From positions 1 through 28,502 of IMG/VR virus record IMGVR_UViG_3300010354_000451: DNA of 28,502 nt; one strand, written 5' to 3'. A program made the position numbers and the translations under genes. Positions 7,571-16,106 of this stretch are shown piece after piece. The DNA is from a virus. Position 1 is the first letter of the stretch. Each line of letters opens with the position of its first letter. The notes under the pieces were generated by a model that did not search any database, was not told the origin of the DNA, and saw only the letters and a program-made list of their open reading frames with translations.

Positions 7571-10062
7571 TGAATCCTCTCACGCGTCCTCTGTTCCGAC
7601 AGGCCGGTGGTCCGGCGAGCCCCATGCCGCAGGACATGGCTCCTATGGGTGGCGTGGCATCGTTTGGTGCGCCGCAGCATATGCAGATCGTGCAAAGCAC
7701 GGCGCAGAAGCAGATGGCTCCGGTGGGCGAGGAGTATGCTCGCCAGACGATGGCGGGGATCGACCAGTCGCAGGACCCGGAGAGCCTGATCAACGCCATC
7801 CGCGGTAACCAGAAGCCCCTGGAGGCCCGGTACCAGGAGCTGGCACAGCTCGTGGGGTCTCAGGATGCGATGCAGACGCCGGAGTCGGTCCTGGCCCTGG
7901 TCCAGCCGGCCCTGATGATGACGGAGCAGGGCGCGGTCGACAGCGGAATTGGCGAGCTGATGCAGAAGATCGCCGGCGGCGTGGCGATGGAGGGTCCGGA
8001 GGGACAGCCTGGGAACATGGGCGCCGGCGTGGGCTCCCTGATGATGCAGGGGGCTGGCCAGGCGCCGCCCGCAAATTTTAACCTGCCCCCTGGGATCCAG
8101 GGGTTCCAGGAAGGCGGCGACGTGTCCCCGGACAGCCGGGGAGGCACACGCGTCGATCCTGAGACGTACAAGCGCTATCTCGCGGAGCTTCAGGGCCTGG
8201 AGAAGACGCCGATCACCAAGGAGCTGTCCGAGGCTCGGGACGTCGCGCAGGCGCAGGCGCTGTTCGACATCGCCCAGGGCGGCCTCCTCCTGGCCGGCGG
8301 TGCTCCTGGTGGAGGGTCGTTCGCCCAGCAGGCGGCCGCGGCCTTCGCCCCGGTTGCCGGCAGCCTGGGCAAGCGCGGCGCGGAACTCCAGGCCGCGGAG
8401 CGCGCGCTGAAGAAGGAAGCGCGCGCGGAAGACATCGCCCTGCGCAAGCTCGCGGCGGAAATGGCTCGCATCCCGGATCGGGCGACGAATCTGCACCAGC
8501 TCGTCGACCGAAACGGAAACGTCCTGGCCACGGCAAACATCAACGATCCAAAGGCGTACGCCACCCTGGAGACCTTGCGCGCCAAGACCCCTGGTTCGGA
8601 AATCTTCCGTGTCGGCACGCCTCCCGCTCCGCGGGAGTACACTCCGAAATTCATGCAGCTCCTGGATTCCAGCGGGAGCCAGGTCGGGGTGTTCGACGCC
8701 AAGAATCCGTCGTCCATGGCGGCTGCCCTGAAGTATCAGCAGGAAAACGGTGGGCAGATCCTCGACATCGGCACGCCCGTATCTCCTCGCGCGCCAAACC
8801 TGGTCAAGGTCGTCACTCCGGACGGGGAAGAGTTCGTCGTCAACATGGCGAATCCTGGTGCGGAAGCCAGGCTTCAAGAGATTCGCCAACGCAAGCCTGG
8901 AAGCAGGGTATTCTCCGTTAGCGCAGAACCCGCACCGGCGGCTCCTAATACGGTCACTTTTGTGGGATCCGACGATTCCAGGATCGTTCTTGACCTCAAG
9001 AATCCGCGGGACATGGCAACGCTTCGGGAAATTCAGCTGAAAGATCCTAACGGGAGGTTCTATCTTCCCGGAACAGAGCCCAAGCCTACCAAGGATACGC
9101 TTGCTGAAAAGCAGGCTACGCTCCTCGGAAATCCCGACATCGCTCGCCGGTACGCCAACAACACCCTCGACGAGGCCACCACCGGAGAAGTCGAAGCCTT
9201 GCTTGCCAGCAAGGCAAAGGATGCCCCGGAGATATCGACCACGGTCAACGGAGTGCTGGTCAAGAGGCGAGCGCTTCCGTTCGCGAGTTTCTGGGGGGAT
9301 GCAATCACCGCGCGCCAGGCGAGGGGCCTGCCCGTTCCCCCGATCACGATGGAAGGAGTCCTGTTCACCTCGGCCGGAGCAGCGCCGCCTGCCGCAGTTC
9401 CGCCTGCCGCAGCTCCGCCCGCCGCACCTGCGCCCGCCGCACCTGCGCCCGCCGCACCTGCGCCTGCCGCAGCTCCGCCCGCCGGAGCGCGACCTGCCGG
9501 CGCTGCTGCTCCGGCAATCCAAGACAGGCAGGCTGCCGCAGAAATTGGCCAGATCCAGAACGCGTTTGGTGTTGGCGCGGCCGTTTACAATGCCCTGAAT
9601 TGGCTTGGTGGAACCGCGGAAATTGGTTCCGCCGATCCCGACACGGCAAAGGCCATAGCGTCCATCCGGCTCCTCAACGAGCGCACCGTCAAGACCATCC
9701 TCAAGACCTATGGTCGAGACACGGCTGAGAAACTTCGTCAAGACCTCAAGGCACTTGTTCCTGTGCCGGGGTCTGTTGGTGGGGGCGGTACCAGCGGAGC
9801 CCGCACCAAAATCACGGCTCTTGTCGGCTACCTCGACAACGAGATCCAGCTCCTTCAGGAAAGCCTCACGGAAGAAGGGCAACGGGAGGCTTTCAAACGC
9901 GCTCCTGGGCTTGAATCCAGCGGCGACCGCAGGCGTCAGTCCCTTGCAGAGTTGCAGAATATCCGAGAACTTTGGTCCAGGGTCCTGGGAGCGAAGAGCC
10001 CCGAGGAAGAGGTCAACGCGGTACAGCGCGGCAGGGAGATCCTGCAACAGCGCCGGAAATAA
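7570..10062 (+). CDS. Repeat-containing internal virion protein candidate (830 aa)
   Basis: The N-terminal third is helix-prone and includes GGDVSPDSRGGTRVDPETYKRY. Residues ~307-508 hold four consecutive ~50-residue units, starting near 307 (NLHQLVD), 360 (KFMQLLD), 410 (NLVKVVT) and 460 (NTVTFVG). Each has a beta hairpin with a G/D turn, an 'NDP/NP' motif, a helix, and an ending like GSEIFRVGTPPAP. After residue ~598 a Pro/Ala linker is encoded by six 15-bp units (9391-9480), followed by a helical C-terminus. Size and place between the 382- and 1294-residue proteins fit an internal core protein (T7 gp15-like position). Function is inferred. The ATG overlaps the previous stop. Confidence 0.7.
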   Translation: MNPLTRPLFRQAGGPASPMPQDMAPMGGVASFGAPQHMQIVQSTAQKQMAPVGEEYARQTMAGIDQSQDPESLINAIRGNQKPLEARYQELAQLVGSQDAMQTPESVLALVQPALMMTEQGAVDSGIGELMQKIAGGVAMEGPEGQPGNMGAGVGSLMMQGAGQAPPANFNLPPGIQGFQEGGDVSPDSRGGTRVDPETYKRYLAELQGLEKTPITKELSEARDVAQAQALFDIAQGGLLLAGGAPGGGSFAQQAAAAFAPVAGSLGKRGAELQAAERALKKEARAEDIALRKLAAEMARIPDRATNLHQLVDRNGNVLATANINDPKAYATLETLRAKTPGSEIFRVGTPPAPREYTPKFMQLLDSSGSQVGVFDAKNPSSMAAALKYQQENGGQILDIGTPVSPRAPNLVKVVTPDGEEFVVNMANPGAEARLQEIRQRKPGSRVFSVSAEPAPAAPNTVTFVGSDDSRIVLDLKNPRDMATLREIQLKDPNGRFYLPGTEPKPTKDTLAEKQATLLGNPDIARRYANNTLDEATTGEVEALLASKAKDAPEISTTVNGVLVKRRALPFASFWGDAITARQARGLPVPPITMEGVLFTSAGAAPPAAVPPAAAPPAAPAPAAPAPAAPAPAAAPPAGARPAGAAAPAIQDRQAAAEIGQIQNAFGVGAAVYNALNWLGGTAEIGSADPDTAKAIASIRLLNERTVKTILKTYGRDTAEKLRQDLKALVPVPGSVGGGGTSGARTKITALVGYLDNEIQLLQESLTEEGQREAFKRAPGLESSGDRRRQSLAELQNIRELWSRVLGAKSPEEEVNAVQRGREILQQRRK
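9391..9480 (+). repeat. Six tandem 15-bp units encoding a Pro/Ala linker
   Basis: Units begin at 9391, 9406, 9421, 9436, 9451 and 9466. The 9421 and 9436 units are identical (GCCGCACCTGCGCCC), the 9451 unit differs only at its last base, and the others differ at a few bases. They encode AAVPP, AAAPP, three AAPAP and AAAPP. The near-identity of the middle units indicates recent slippage expansion inside a flexible linker. Confidence 0.85.
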
Positions 10063-10083
10063 GATCGCCAGGAGATTTACCCC

Positions 10084-13000
10084 GTGGCAAATACGAACCC
10101 GTTCCCCACTCCCGTCCCGTTCCTTGCCGCGGGTTCCACGGAACCCGTGCTTGAGGAGGAAAAGGCACCCGCGGAGCCCAAGGAGTGGAAAGACCCTGCG
10201 CTCCTGACGGACCGCAATCGGTTCGTCGAGTCGTATCAGACCCTTAGGCAGCAGGGTCTCGACCGAGGGCAGGCCGAGGAGGCCCTTGCGCGGTACGTCG
10301 TTGGCCTGGTCGACAATGCTTCGGACGATGACTACAACTCCGCGTTCGAGGGCGTGTCCCCGGAAGCCGTGCTCAAGGAGTACCTTGGTCTTCGCGATCC
10401 AGGATTCTTCGGGGCTCTGGCAGAAGGCGCCGGACGCGGAGTGGTCTCCGCCGTTCCCACGACGGGCGGCTTCTATGGAGGCTTCCGCGCCGGAATGGCG
10501 CTTCCTGGTCCTGCGGCAATCCGGGTGCCTGCGGCTATCGGCATGGGCCTTGCGGGAGCTTTTGGCGGAGCGCTGGCTGGCCAGGCCGCCGAATCTGCGG
10601 TGTTTCCGGAAACCAACGTCGTGCCGTACCAGCTTCCCGCCGTGGAGGCCGGGAGGACCGCGGGCTCGACGGTTGGAGGCCTTCCGGCGTCGACCGCGCT
10701 GATCCGGATGATCCCTGCCGGAGCTGCCCAGATCCTGGAGAACACCGCGGGCCTGAAGTACGTGACCAAGGCCGGCGCGGTCATGGGCGAGGCTGCGCGC
10801 AAGGCTCCGGTGTCGTTCACCATGGGGCAGACCCCAGGTGCGGTGGGAGCTGCGGCAGGAGCAGGCGCAGCAGAAGTCTTTGATCCGGGCGACTTCTCGA
10901 CCCGCCTGATCTCGGAGACCTTGGGATCGTTCCTCTATCCGATGCGTCTGGCCGGAGGTGCGGCCGGCGCCGTCCTGGACGAGACCAAGGGGTCCACCGG
11001 GCCGGCCGTTCGTTTCCTGAAGTCGTCTCAGGAGCGCGCCGCGGCGCGCACGCTGATCGAGGCGATCATGGAATTCGGAGACGATCCGCAGCGGATCGCG
11101 GATGCGCTTGCCGGCAGGGTGCCGCTCATGGGGGCGGATGGGAAGGAGATCAAACTTCCTATTGAGGTCATCACGCAAAGCCCCGCCCTGGCGGCGCTTG
11201 CCAACGCGGCCGCGCGGCGTAGCCCGGGCGTTTCTCAGCGTCGCGCGGAATCCTTTGAAGATGCCAACCAGGCGATATCGGCACTCATCAAGACGTTCTC
11301 TGCCACCGGCACTCCAGAGGCGCTGCAAGTCGCGGCCGACATGCGCCGCAAGCTGGCCGAGGCATACGTCACCGCCATGGTGACTGATCCTCTCGACCGC
11401 GCGCAGAAAGTCCAGGCCCTGGCCACGGCACGACTGGCCCCCGGGGCCGCCGAGGGAGAGGCCGCGCGGAGGTTCGGGGAGACGGTCTACAAGATCGTCG
11501 ACGACTCCATCACCGCCTGGCGCGCGGCGGAGAACAAGGCGTGGGGCAGCGTCGATCTCGCGAACATGTCCGGGGAGGCAACCAACGTCCTCGCGGCGTG
11601 GGAGAAGCTCAAGGCCAACACGCTGATCCCGGAGACCGAGGGCAATGTCCCGAAGATCGTCAAGGACTTCGTCGACCGCGTGTCCGGAACCGGGGAGTTC
11701 AGCCCGCCCCTGCCCAATTTACCGGGTGGAGAGAATCTGTTCCGACTGCGCAACCAGGCCGAGGCTGCGCAGAAGAAGGTCAACTCTTTTGCGGATAGGA
11801 TAGACAAGAAATACAGCGACAATCCCGGCTCCCCGATGGAACGTAAGTCCCTCGGCCAGGATTTCCGGGAATTGTTCAGCTACTTCCTCGGCGACTTCAC
11901 CAAGGAAGAGTACGACCTCGTGCGCACGGTTATCGAACCGGGGTACTCGGCTCCGACCACGAGCATGATCAAGAGCGCCGCGAACGAAGACGGTCTCGCT
12001 ACGCTCCGTAACGTCTTCGAGAGAATGCTCGGAAGCATGCTTGTCCCTGCGGATGACTCCAGCATCCCGGCAACGGTGTTTCCGACAGACAACCGAAATG
12101 CCGTCATTGCGACACTCCGGGACTATATCGGGATGGTCGATGCGCGCATGACGGCCCTGCCGGGAGAGACGGCCCTGCGGGATTTCGAGGCGGCAAGAGC
12201 AGCGGGTACGGCAGCCGCTCCGAGCATCTCCCTATACGACATCCAGAAGTTCCGTGCGGACATGCTGGCGCGTGCGCGCGAGGCGCGTTCGAAGAACGAG
12301 TTCTTCGATGCGCGCATCTACAGCACGATGGCCGAGGCTGCCCTGGACGACCTGGGCGTCAGCGAGAAGGCCGTCCAGGACCTCTTGGCAAAGGGCGTTG
12401 CCGTGAGCCCCGAGCAGCAGGCAATACTCGACGCCATGGCGGTATCCAGGGCAGGCAACGACATCTTCACCCGCACGTTCGCGGGGGAGGTTGTCGAAAA
12501 GTCCAGAGCGGGCGGCTTGCGGATCATCCCAGAGCTTTTGGCCAGGGAATTCGTCAACACGGCTGACGACGTTGCCGCGTCGCGGTTCGCCCAGCTCCAG
12601 AACGCCATCCGGAACACCCCGGGGGTCAATCCCAACGATGCTGCGGCCAGGGCAGCCACGGTGGACTCCGTAACGGACTACCTGTTCCGCACGGAAGCCT
12701 CGAAGTACGTGAAGCCGACGGAGATCGTCGATCCGGTCACAGGCAACGCGAAGACGGTCCAGCTCTTCGACGAAGCGGGCCTCCAGAGGTTCCTCGACGA
12801 CAATCGCGTGCTTCTCGACATGCCGGCAATGCGCTCGCTGCGCAATGACCTGCGCGACGTGGTGACGGCGAACAACACCCTGGCCGCACGCACCACCGAG
12901 GCCGGCAAGCTCGCCAAGGACATCGAGCGCGACGCCTGGTTCTCTCGCCTCCTTGGTGGGGACAGCCCGGCGACGGCTTTCGCTTCGGCTCTCGGCCACA

Positions 13001-13968
13001 AGACCAGGCCCGAGACGGAGTTCCGAAAGCTCCTCCAGGTGCTCAAGAAGGATCCCGGCAACATCCCCGGTCCCGGGGCGGACTCTGCCGAGAACCTCCG
13101 CCTGGCGGTGCGCGACAACGTGTTCGCCGTGGCGCAGATGCGCGCGACGCGGCCCGACGGAACCCTGGACGTGCAGAAGTTCCGTGACGTGCTGTACAAG
13201 CCGCTGAGCCCAACGGGCGGCAAGTCGGTGATGGACATCCTGATGGAGGACAAGGTCGGGGTCGTCGACAAGACGTTCCGCGACAAGATGAACCTCCTGC
13301 TGGGCCACCTCGACTCGGTCCAGTCCGCGATGAAGTTCAAGACCGTCTACGACGCGCCGGTGTTCAACGAGAACCTGGCCGAACAGTACCTCATCCGGTT
13401 CGTCGGCGCGAATATCGGCGGCAACCTCTCCGGGGGCGCGCCGTCGTTGCAGACCGCGTCGTTCGGTGCGCAGGCGATGCGCAAGCTGTTCGAGCACGTC
13501 CCGACCAGCAAGGCGACCGACCTCCTGACGTTGGCCATGGAGCCGACCCCAAAGGGGCGCGAGCTGTTCCGCCGACTGCTACAGCGCGGCATGCAGGACA
13601 GCCCCATGACTGCCCAGGGACTGCTCTCCCCCGCCACGTCGGCACTCGAACGAGCGGTCCTTCGCATCGTCGGAGCCCCGGTCAGCTTCCAGCCGGCGGT
13701 CCAGCGCAGCATGGAGGAGGTGGTCGAGCCGCCGACTCGCCAACAGCAGCTCGTGCCGCCTCCCGAGCAGCGTCGTCCTCCCTCGGCGCCGCCTCCCGCG
13801 GCCGCGCCGGCGAGGCCGGCGATGCCTCCGCCGCCCACCCCTGCCAGGCCGGCGCCGCCTCCGCCGGCCGCACCGATCCAGCAGCAGGGGTCCGTCACGT
13901 CCCCGGACAGCAGGGCGCGCTTCGCGGCCCTGTTCCCGGACGACTTCGTCTCGTCGATGATCCGCTAG
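10084..13968 (+). CDS. Giant internal virion protein (1294 aa)
   Basis: The start is GTG 10084, supported by AGGAG at 10070-10074 with a 9-nt spacer. The N-terminal ~70 residues are acidic and Pro-rich. A hydrophobic Gly/Ala-rich belt follows (about residues 116-185). Most of the remainder is helical and charged. The C-terminus is Pro-rich from about residue 1220 and ends in SPDSRARFAALFPDDFVSSM. The size is comparable to the largest ejected core protein of podoviruses (T7 gp16), and it is last in the virion operon, so a DNA-ejection role is a reasonable inference. No transglycosylase motif was recognised. Its stop shares CTAG with the converging helicase. Confidence 0.7.
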   Translation: MANTNPFPTPVPFLAAGSTEPVLEEEKAPAEPKEWKDPALLTDRNRFVESYQTLRQQGLDRGQAEEALARYVVGLVDNASDDDYNSAFEGVSPEAVLKEYLGLRDPGFFGALAEGAGRGVVSAVPTTGGFYGGFRAGMALPGPAAIRVPAAIGMGLAGAFGGALAGQAAESAVFPETNVVPYQLPAVEAGRTAGSTVGGLPASTALIRMIPAGAAQILENTAGLKYVTKAGAVMGEAARKAPVSFTMGQTPGAVGAAAGAGAAEVFDPGDFSTRLISETLGSFLYPMRLAGGAAGAVLDETKGSTGPAVRFLKSSQERAAARTLIEAIMEFGDDPQRIADALAGRVPLMGADGKEIKLPIEVITQSPALAALANAAARRSPGVSQRRAESFEDANQAISALIKTFSATGTPEALQVAADMRRKLAEAYVTAMVTDPLDRAQKVQALATARLAPGAAEGEAARRFGETVYKIVDDSITAWRAAENKAWGSVDLANMSGEATNVLAAWEKLKANTLIPETEGNVPKIVKDFVDRVSGTGEFSPPLPNLPGGENLFRLRNQAEAAQKKVNSFADRIDKKYSDNPGSPMERKSLGQDFRELFSYFLGDFTKEEYDLVRTVIEPGYSAPTTSMIKSAANEDGLATLRNVFERMLGSMLVPADDSSIPATVFPTDNRNAVIATLRDYIGMVDARMTALPGETALRDFEAARAAGTAAAPSISLYDIQKFRADMLARAREARSKNEFFDARIYSTMAEAALDDLGVSEKAVQDLLAKGVAVSPEQQAILDAMAVSRAGNDIFTRTFAGEVVEKSRAGGLRIIPELLAREFVNTADDVAASRFAQLQNAIRNTPGVNPNDAAARAATVDSVTDYLFRTEASKYVKPTEIVDPVTGNAKTVQLFDEAGLQRFLDDNRVLLDMPAMRSLRNDLRDVVTANNTLAARTTEAGKLAKDIERDAWFSRLLGGDSPATAFASALGHKTRPETEFRKLLQVLKKDPGNIPGPGADSAENLRLAVRDNVFAVAQMRATRPDGTLDVQKFRDVLYKPLSPTGGKSVMDILMEDKVGVVDKTFRDKMNLLLGHLDSVQSAMKFKTVYDAPVFNENLAEQYLIRFVGANIGGNLSGGAPSLQTASFGAQAMRKLFEHVPTSKATDLLTLAMEPTPKGRELFRRLLQRGMQDSPMTAQGLLSPATSALERAVLRIVGAPVSFQPAVQRSMEEVVEPPTRQQQLVPPPEQRRPPSAPPPAAAPARPAMPPPPTPARPAPPPPAAPIQQQGSVTSPDSRARFAALFPDDFVSSMIR

Positions 13969-15431
13969 GCGGGTGCCAGCCAGTCCCTGGGGTCGTCCCC
14001 AAGGACCTGGTTGGCCAGGTTGATCTTGGACCTGAGGGCGTCGAGGATCTTCTCGTCGACGGTCTTGGGCGAGACGAGGTCGATGTAGGTGACCGTCTGC
14101 TTCTGGCCGATGCGATGCGCACGGTCCTCCGACTGGAGCCGGATCTCCAGGTCGTAGCTGTTGGAGAAGTAGACCATCGTCGTGGCGGCCGTCAGGGTGA
14201 TGCCGTACCCGCCGGTGCGGGGCTGCCCGACGAAGAACCGCAGGGGACTGTCGAGGTCCTGGAACCGGTCGACGATGGGCTGGCGGTCGACGGTTTCACC
14301 GAAATACTTGGCAACGGAGTCCTTTCCGTATTCCTTCGCCAGGGCGGCCGCGATCTGCTGGATGTCGTGCGTCCAGGTGGCCCAGATGATGGCCTTGCCG
14401 TCGACCTCTTCGAGGACCTGCATCAGCTCGTCCAGCCGGTTGCTCTTGAGCTGGCGCAGCTCCCCGTCGTCGGTCTTCAGGTGCCCGCAGGTGATCTGCT
14501 GCAAGCGCATGATCTGGGTCAGAACGGACTGAGTGGTCGTCAGCTCGCCAGTCTCCAGGAGCACCATGGCCTGGCGCCGCATCTGCTCGTAGGCCCCGCG
14601 CTGCTCGTCGGTCATGGGCACCTCGCGGCGCAGGTAGACCTTGTCGGGCAGGTCCAGGCAGTCCTTCTTCAGGACCCTGGTCGAGAACCGTTCGAGCTTG
14701 GTGTTCAGCTCGTCGAGCCGGCGGTAGCCGACGATCTCCTGGAACGACCGGTGCCCCATCTTGCGCTGCACGATCAGGGCGTACCTCGACTGGAAGCTGA
14801 AATAGCTGTCGAAGCCGAGGGCGCGCGGATGCAAGAAGGCGCATTGCGCGTAGAGGTCCATGGGGCTCTTCGTCACCGGCGAGCCCGTCAGGATGCGTCG
14901 ATACTTCGCCAGCGCCGAGCACTTGATCAGCGCCTTCGTCCTGGCGGCGTTGCGGTTCTTGATCGTCGTCGACTCGTCGACCACCACGATGTTTTTCGGG
15001 AACTCCTTGAGGAACGCCAGCGCCACGTCCTTCCCGCGGTCCGTGGACAGGGCCTCGACGTTCATGACGAACACGCCCAGGCCGGTCACCTTCTCGTTGC
15101 GCGGTGCACGCATGCGCGCGTGGAACAGCCGCTGCATCTCGTTCTCGAAGGCCTTCGTCACGTTCGCCTGCCACCGCACGACGTGCCGGGGGATGTGGTC
15201 CGGCAGGTGCCGCGGGATCTCGTTCGAGACCCAGTTGTCGTAGACCCCCTTCGGTGCCAGGATGAGGGCGCTGTCGATCTCGCCACGCTCGTACAGATGG
15301 CCGATGGTGTCGATGGCGACCTTCGTCTTGCCGGTGCCCATCTCCATGAACAGGGCGTAGAAGGCCGCATCGCGGCTCGCGGACCAGGCGTCGAGCTGAT
15401 GGCGGTAGGGGTCAGTCTTCATCGTGTACAT
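13965..15431 (-). CDS. SNF2-type (SF2) DEAD/DEAH-like helicase
   Basis: The 488-residue protein is the only convincing reverse-strand gene. It carries Walker A MGTGKTK (Lys35), motif II VVDEST (Asp152-Glu153), motif III LTGSP, a C-terminal helicase lobe with GYGITLTAA, and motif VI LQSEDRAHRIGQ, diagnostic of SNF2/SWI2-type ATPases. Such phage enzymes are compact translocases acting on duplex DNA, with likely roles in replication, recombination or removal of bound proteins. ATG 15431 has an SD GGAGG (reverse complement of 15436-15440) with a short 4-nt spacer; a second in-frame ATG at 15422 is possible. It diverges from the replication operon. Confidence 0.92.
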   Translation of the reverse strand: MYTMKTDPYRHQLDAWSASRDAAFYALFMEMGTGKTKVAIDTIGHLYERGEIDSALILAPKGVYDNWVSNEIPRHLPDHIPRHVVRWQANVTKAFENEMQRLFHARMRAPRNEKVTGLGVFVMNVEALSTDRGKDVALAFLKEFPKNIVVVDESTTIKNRNAARTKALIKCSALAKYRRILTGSPVTKSPMDLYAQCAFLHPRALGFDSYFSFQSRYALIVQRKMGHRSFQEIVGYRRLDELNTKLERFSTRVLKKDCLDLPDKVYLRREVPMTDEQRGAYEQMRRQAMVLLETGELTTTQSVLTQIMRLQQITCGHLKTDDGELRQLKSNRLDELMQVLEEVDGKAIIWATWTHDIQQIAAALAKEYGKDSVAKYFGETVDRQPIVDRFQDLDSPLRFFVGQPRTGGYGITLTAATTMVYFSNSYDLEIRLQSEDRAHRIGQKQTVTYIDLVSPKTVDEKILDALRSKINLANQVLGDDPRDWLAPA

Positions 15432-15440
15432 TTTTCCTCC

Positions 15441-15470
15441 TTGACAACCGGTCGGGCTGTATCGTATTGA
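15441..15470 (+). promoter_or_regulatory. Candidate promoter of the replication operon
   Basis: A perfect -35 hexamer TTGACA lies at 15441-15446, with TATTGA at 15465-15470 (18-bp spacing) as the best -10 candidate, though it is a weak match. It sits 50 bp before the first replication gene. The -10 falls inside an imperfect palindrome, as expected if a repressor controls it. Confidence 0.4.
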
Positions 15471-15478
15471 CGAGATAC
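15459..15478. promoter_or_regulatory. Imperfect palindrome, operator candidate
   Basis: GTATCGT (15459-15465) and ACG-AG-ATAC (15470-15478) form an inverted repeat around ATTG, with a 2-nt bulge. It lies between the divergent start sites of the reverse helicase and the forward replication operon. Control by the XRE or ribbon-helix-helix protein encoded downstream is possible but unproven. Confidence 0.35.
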
Positions 15479-15505
15479 GCTACGCCAATGACGGTAGAGC
15501 GTCAA
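15477..15505 (-). promoter_or_regulatory. Candidate promoter of the reverse-strand helicase
   Basis: On the reverse strand, TTGACG (complement of 15500-15505) and TAGCGT (complement of 15477-15482) are 17 bp apart. An overlapping alternative is TTGGCG (complement of 15483-15488) with TACGAT (complement of 15461-15466), 16 bp apart. Either would give a short leader before the helicase SD. Confidence 0.35.
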
Positions 15506-15519
15506 CCACGGAGTGACCA

Positions 15520-16104
15520 ATGACGGTCGAAAACGAAGTTTTCGGAATGATGGAGGAGGACGTCAGCACCGCGGCGTCCACCTCCGTCGAGAGTGCCGGC
15601 CTCGGCAAGGTCGGTGAGCTGGCCCGCAAGATTCGCGAGAAGGAGCACGCGCTCGCGAACCTGGAGGAGATGGCCAAGCAGGCCAAGGTCGAGCTGCTCA
15701 AGCTCACCGACGAGGACCTCCCGGCCGTGATGCAGGAGATCGGCCTGCGGAGCTTCAAGCTCGACGACGGCTCGACCGTCGAGATCAAGCCCCTGTACGG
15801 CGGCCACATCAAGGCCGACAACAAGCCGGCAGCCTTCGACTGGCTGCGTGACCACGGCTACGGGGACATCATCAAGAACACCGTGACCGTGGCCTTCGGT
15901 GCCGGCGACGACGAGAAGGCGAACCAGTTCGTCCTCGACGTCCTGCACCAGGGTTTCCAGCCGGAGCAGAAGACCGACGTCAACGCCATGACCCTGAAAG
16001 CCTGGGTCAAGGAACGCGTCGAAGCCGGACACGAGTTCCCGATGAACCTCTTCGGAGCCTTCGTCGGCCAGCGCGCAACCATCAAGCCCGCCAAGGGGAA
16101 GTGA
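15520..16104 (+). CDS. Conserved phage replication-cassette protein (194 aa)
   Basis: After an acidic, Ser/Thr-rich N-terminus, residues ~28-72 form a charged coiled coil (LARKIREKEHALANLEEMAK). A compact domain follows with DLPAVMQEIGLRSFKLDDGS, strands around VEIKPLYGGH, FDWLRDHGYGDIIKNTVTV and a C-terminal LKAWVKERVEAGHEFPMNLF. I recognise this pattern from a widespread phage family encoded beside SSB/primase genes, but no biochemical function is established to my knowledge. As first gene of the operon it is probably expressed early. The ATG at 15520 lies in the second copy of an 11-bp direct repeat. Confidence 0.7.
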   Translation: MTVENEVFGMMEEDVSTAASTSVESAGLGKVGELARKIREKEHALANLEEMAKQAKVELLKLTDEDLPAVMQEIGLRSFKLDDGSTVEIKPLYGGHIKADNKPAAFDWLRDHGYGDIIKNTVTVAFGAGDDEKANQFVLDVLHQGFQPEQKTDVNAMTLKAWVKERVEAGHEFPMNLFGAFVGQRATIKPAKGK

Positions 16105-16106
16105 AC

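Noticed and set aside
7417-11328. A 1303-codon open frame on the reverse strand
   Set aside because: It runs opposite three convincing virion genes, has Arg/Gly-rich low-complexity composition, no motif and no SD. It is a GC-bias shadow.
14115-15470. A 451-codon forward frame opposite the SNF2 helicase
   Set aside because: The helicase has all SF2 motifs on the reverse strand; the forward frame has none.
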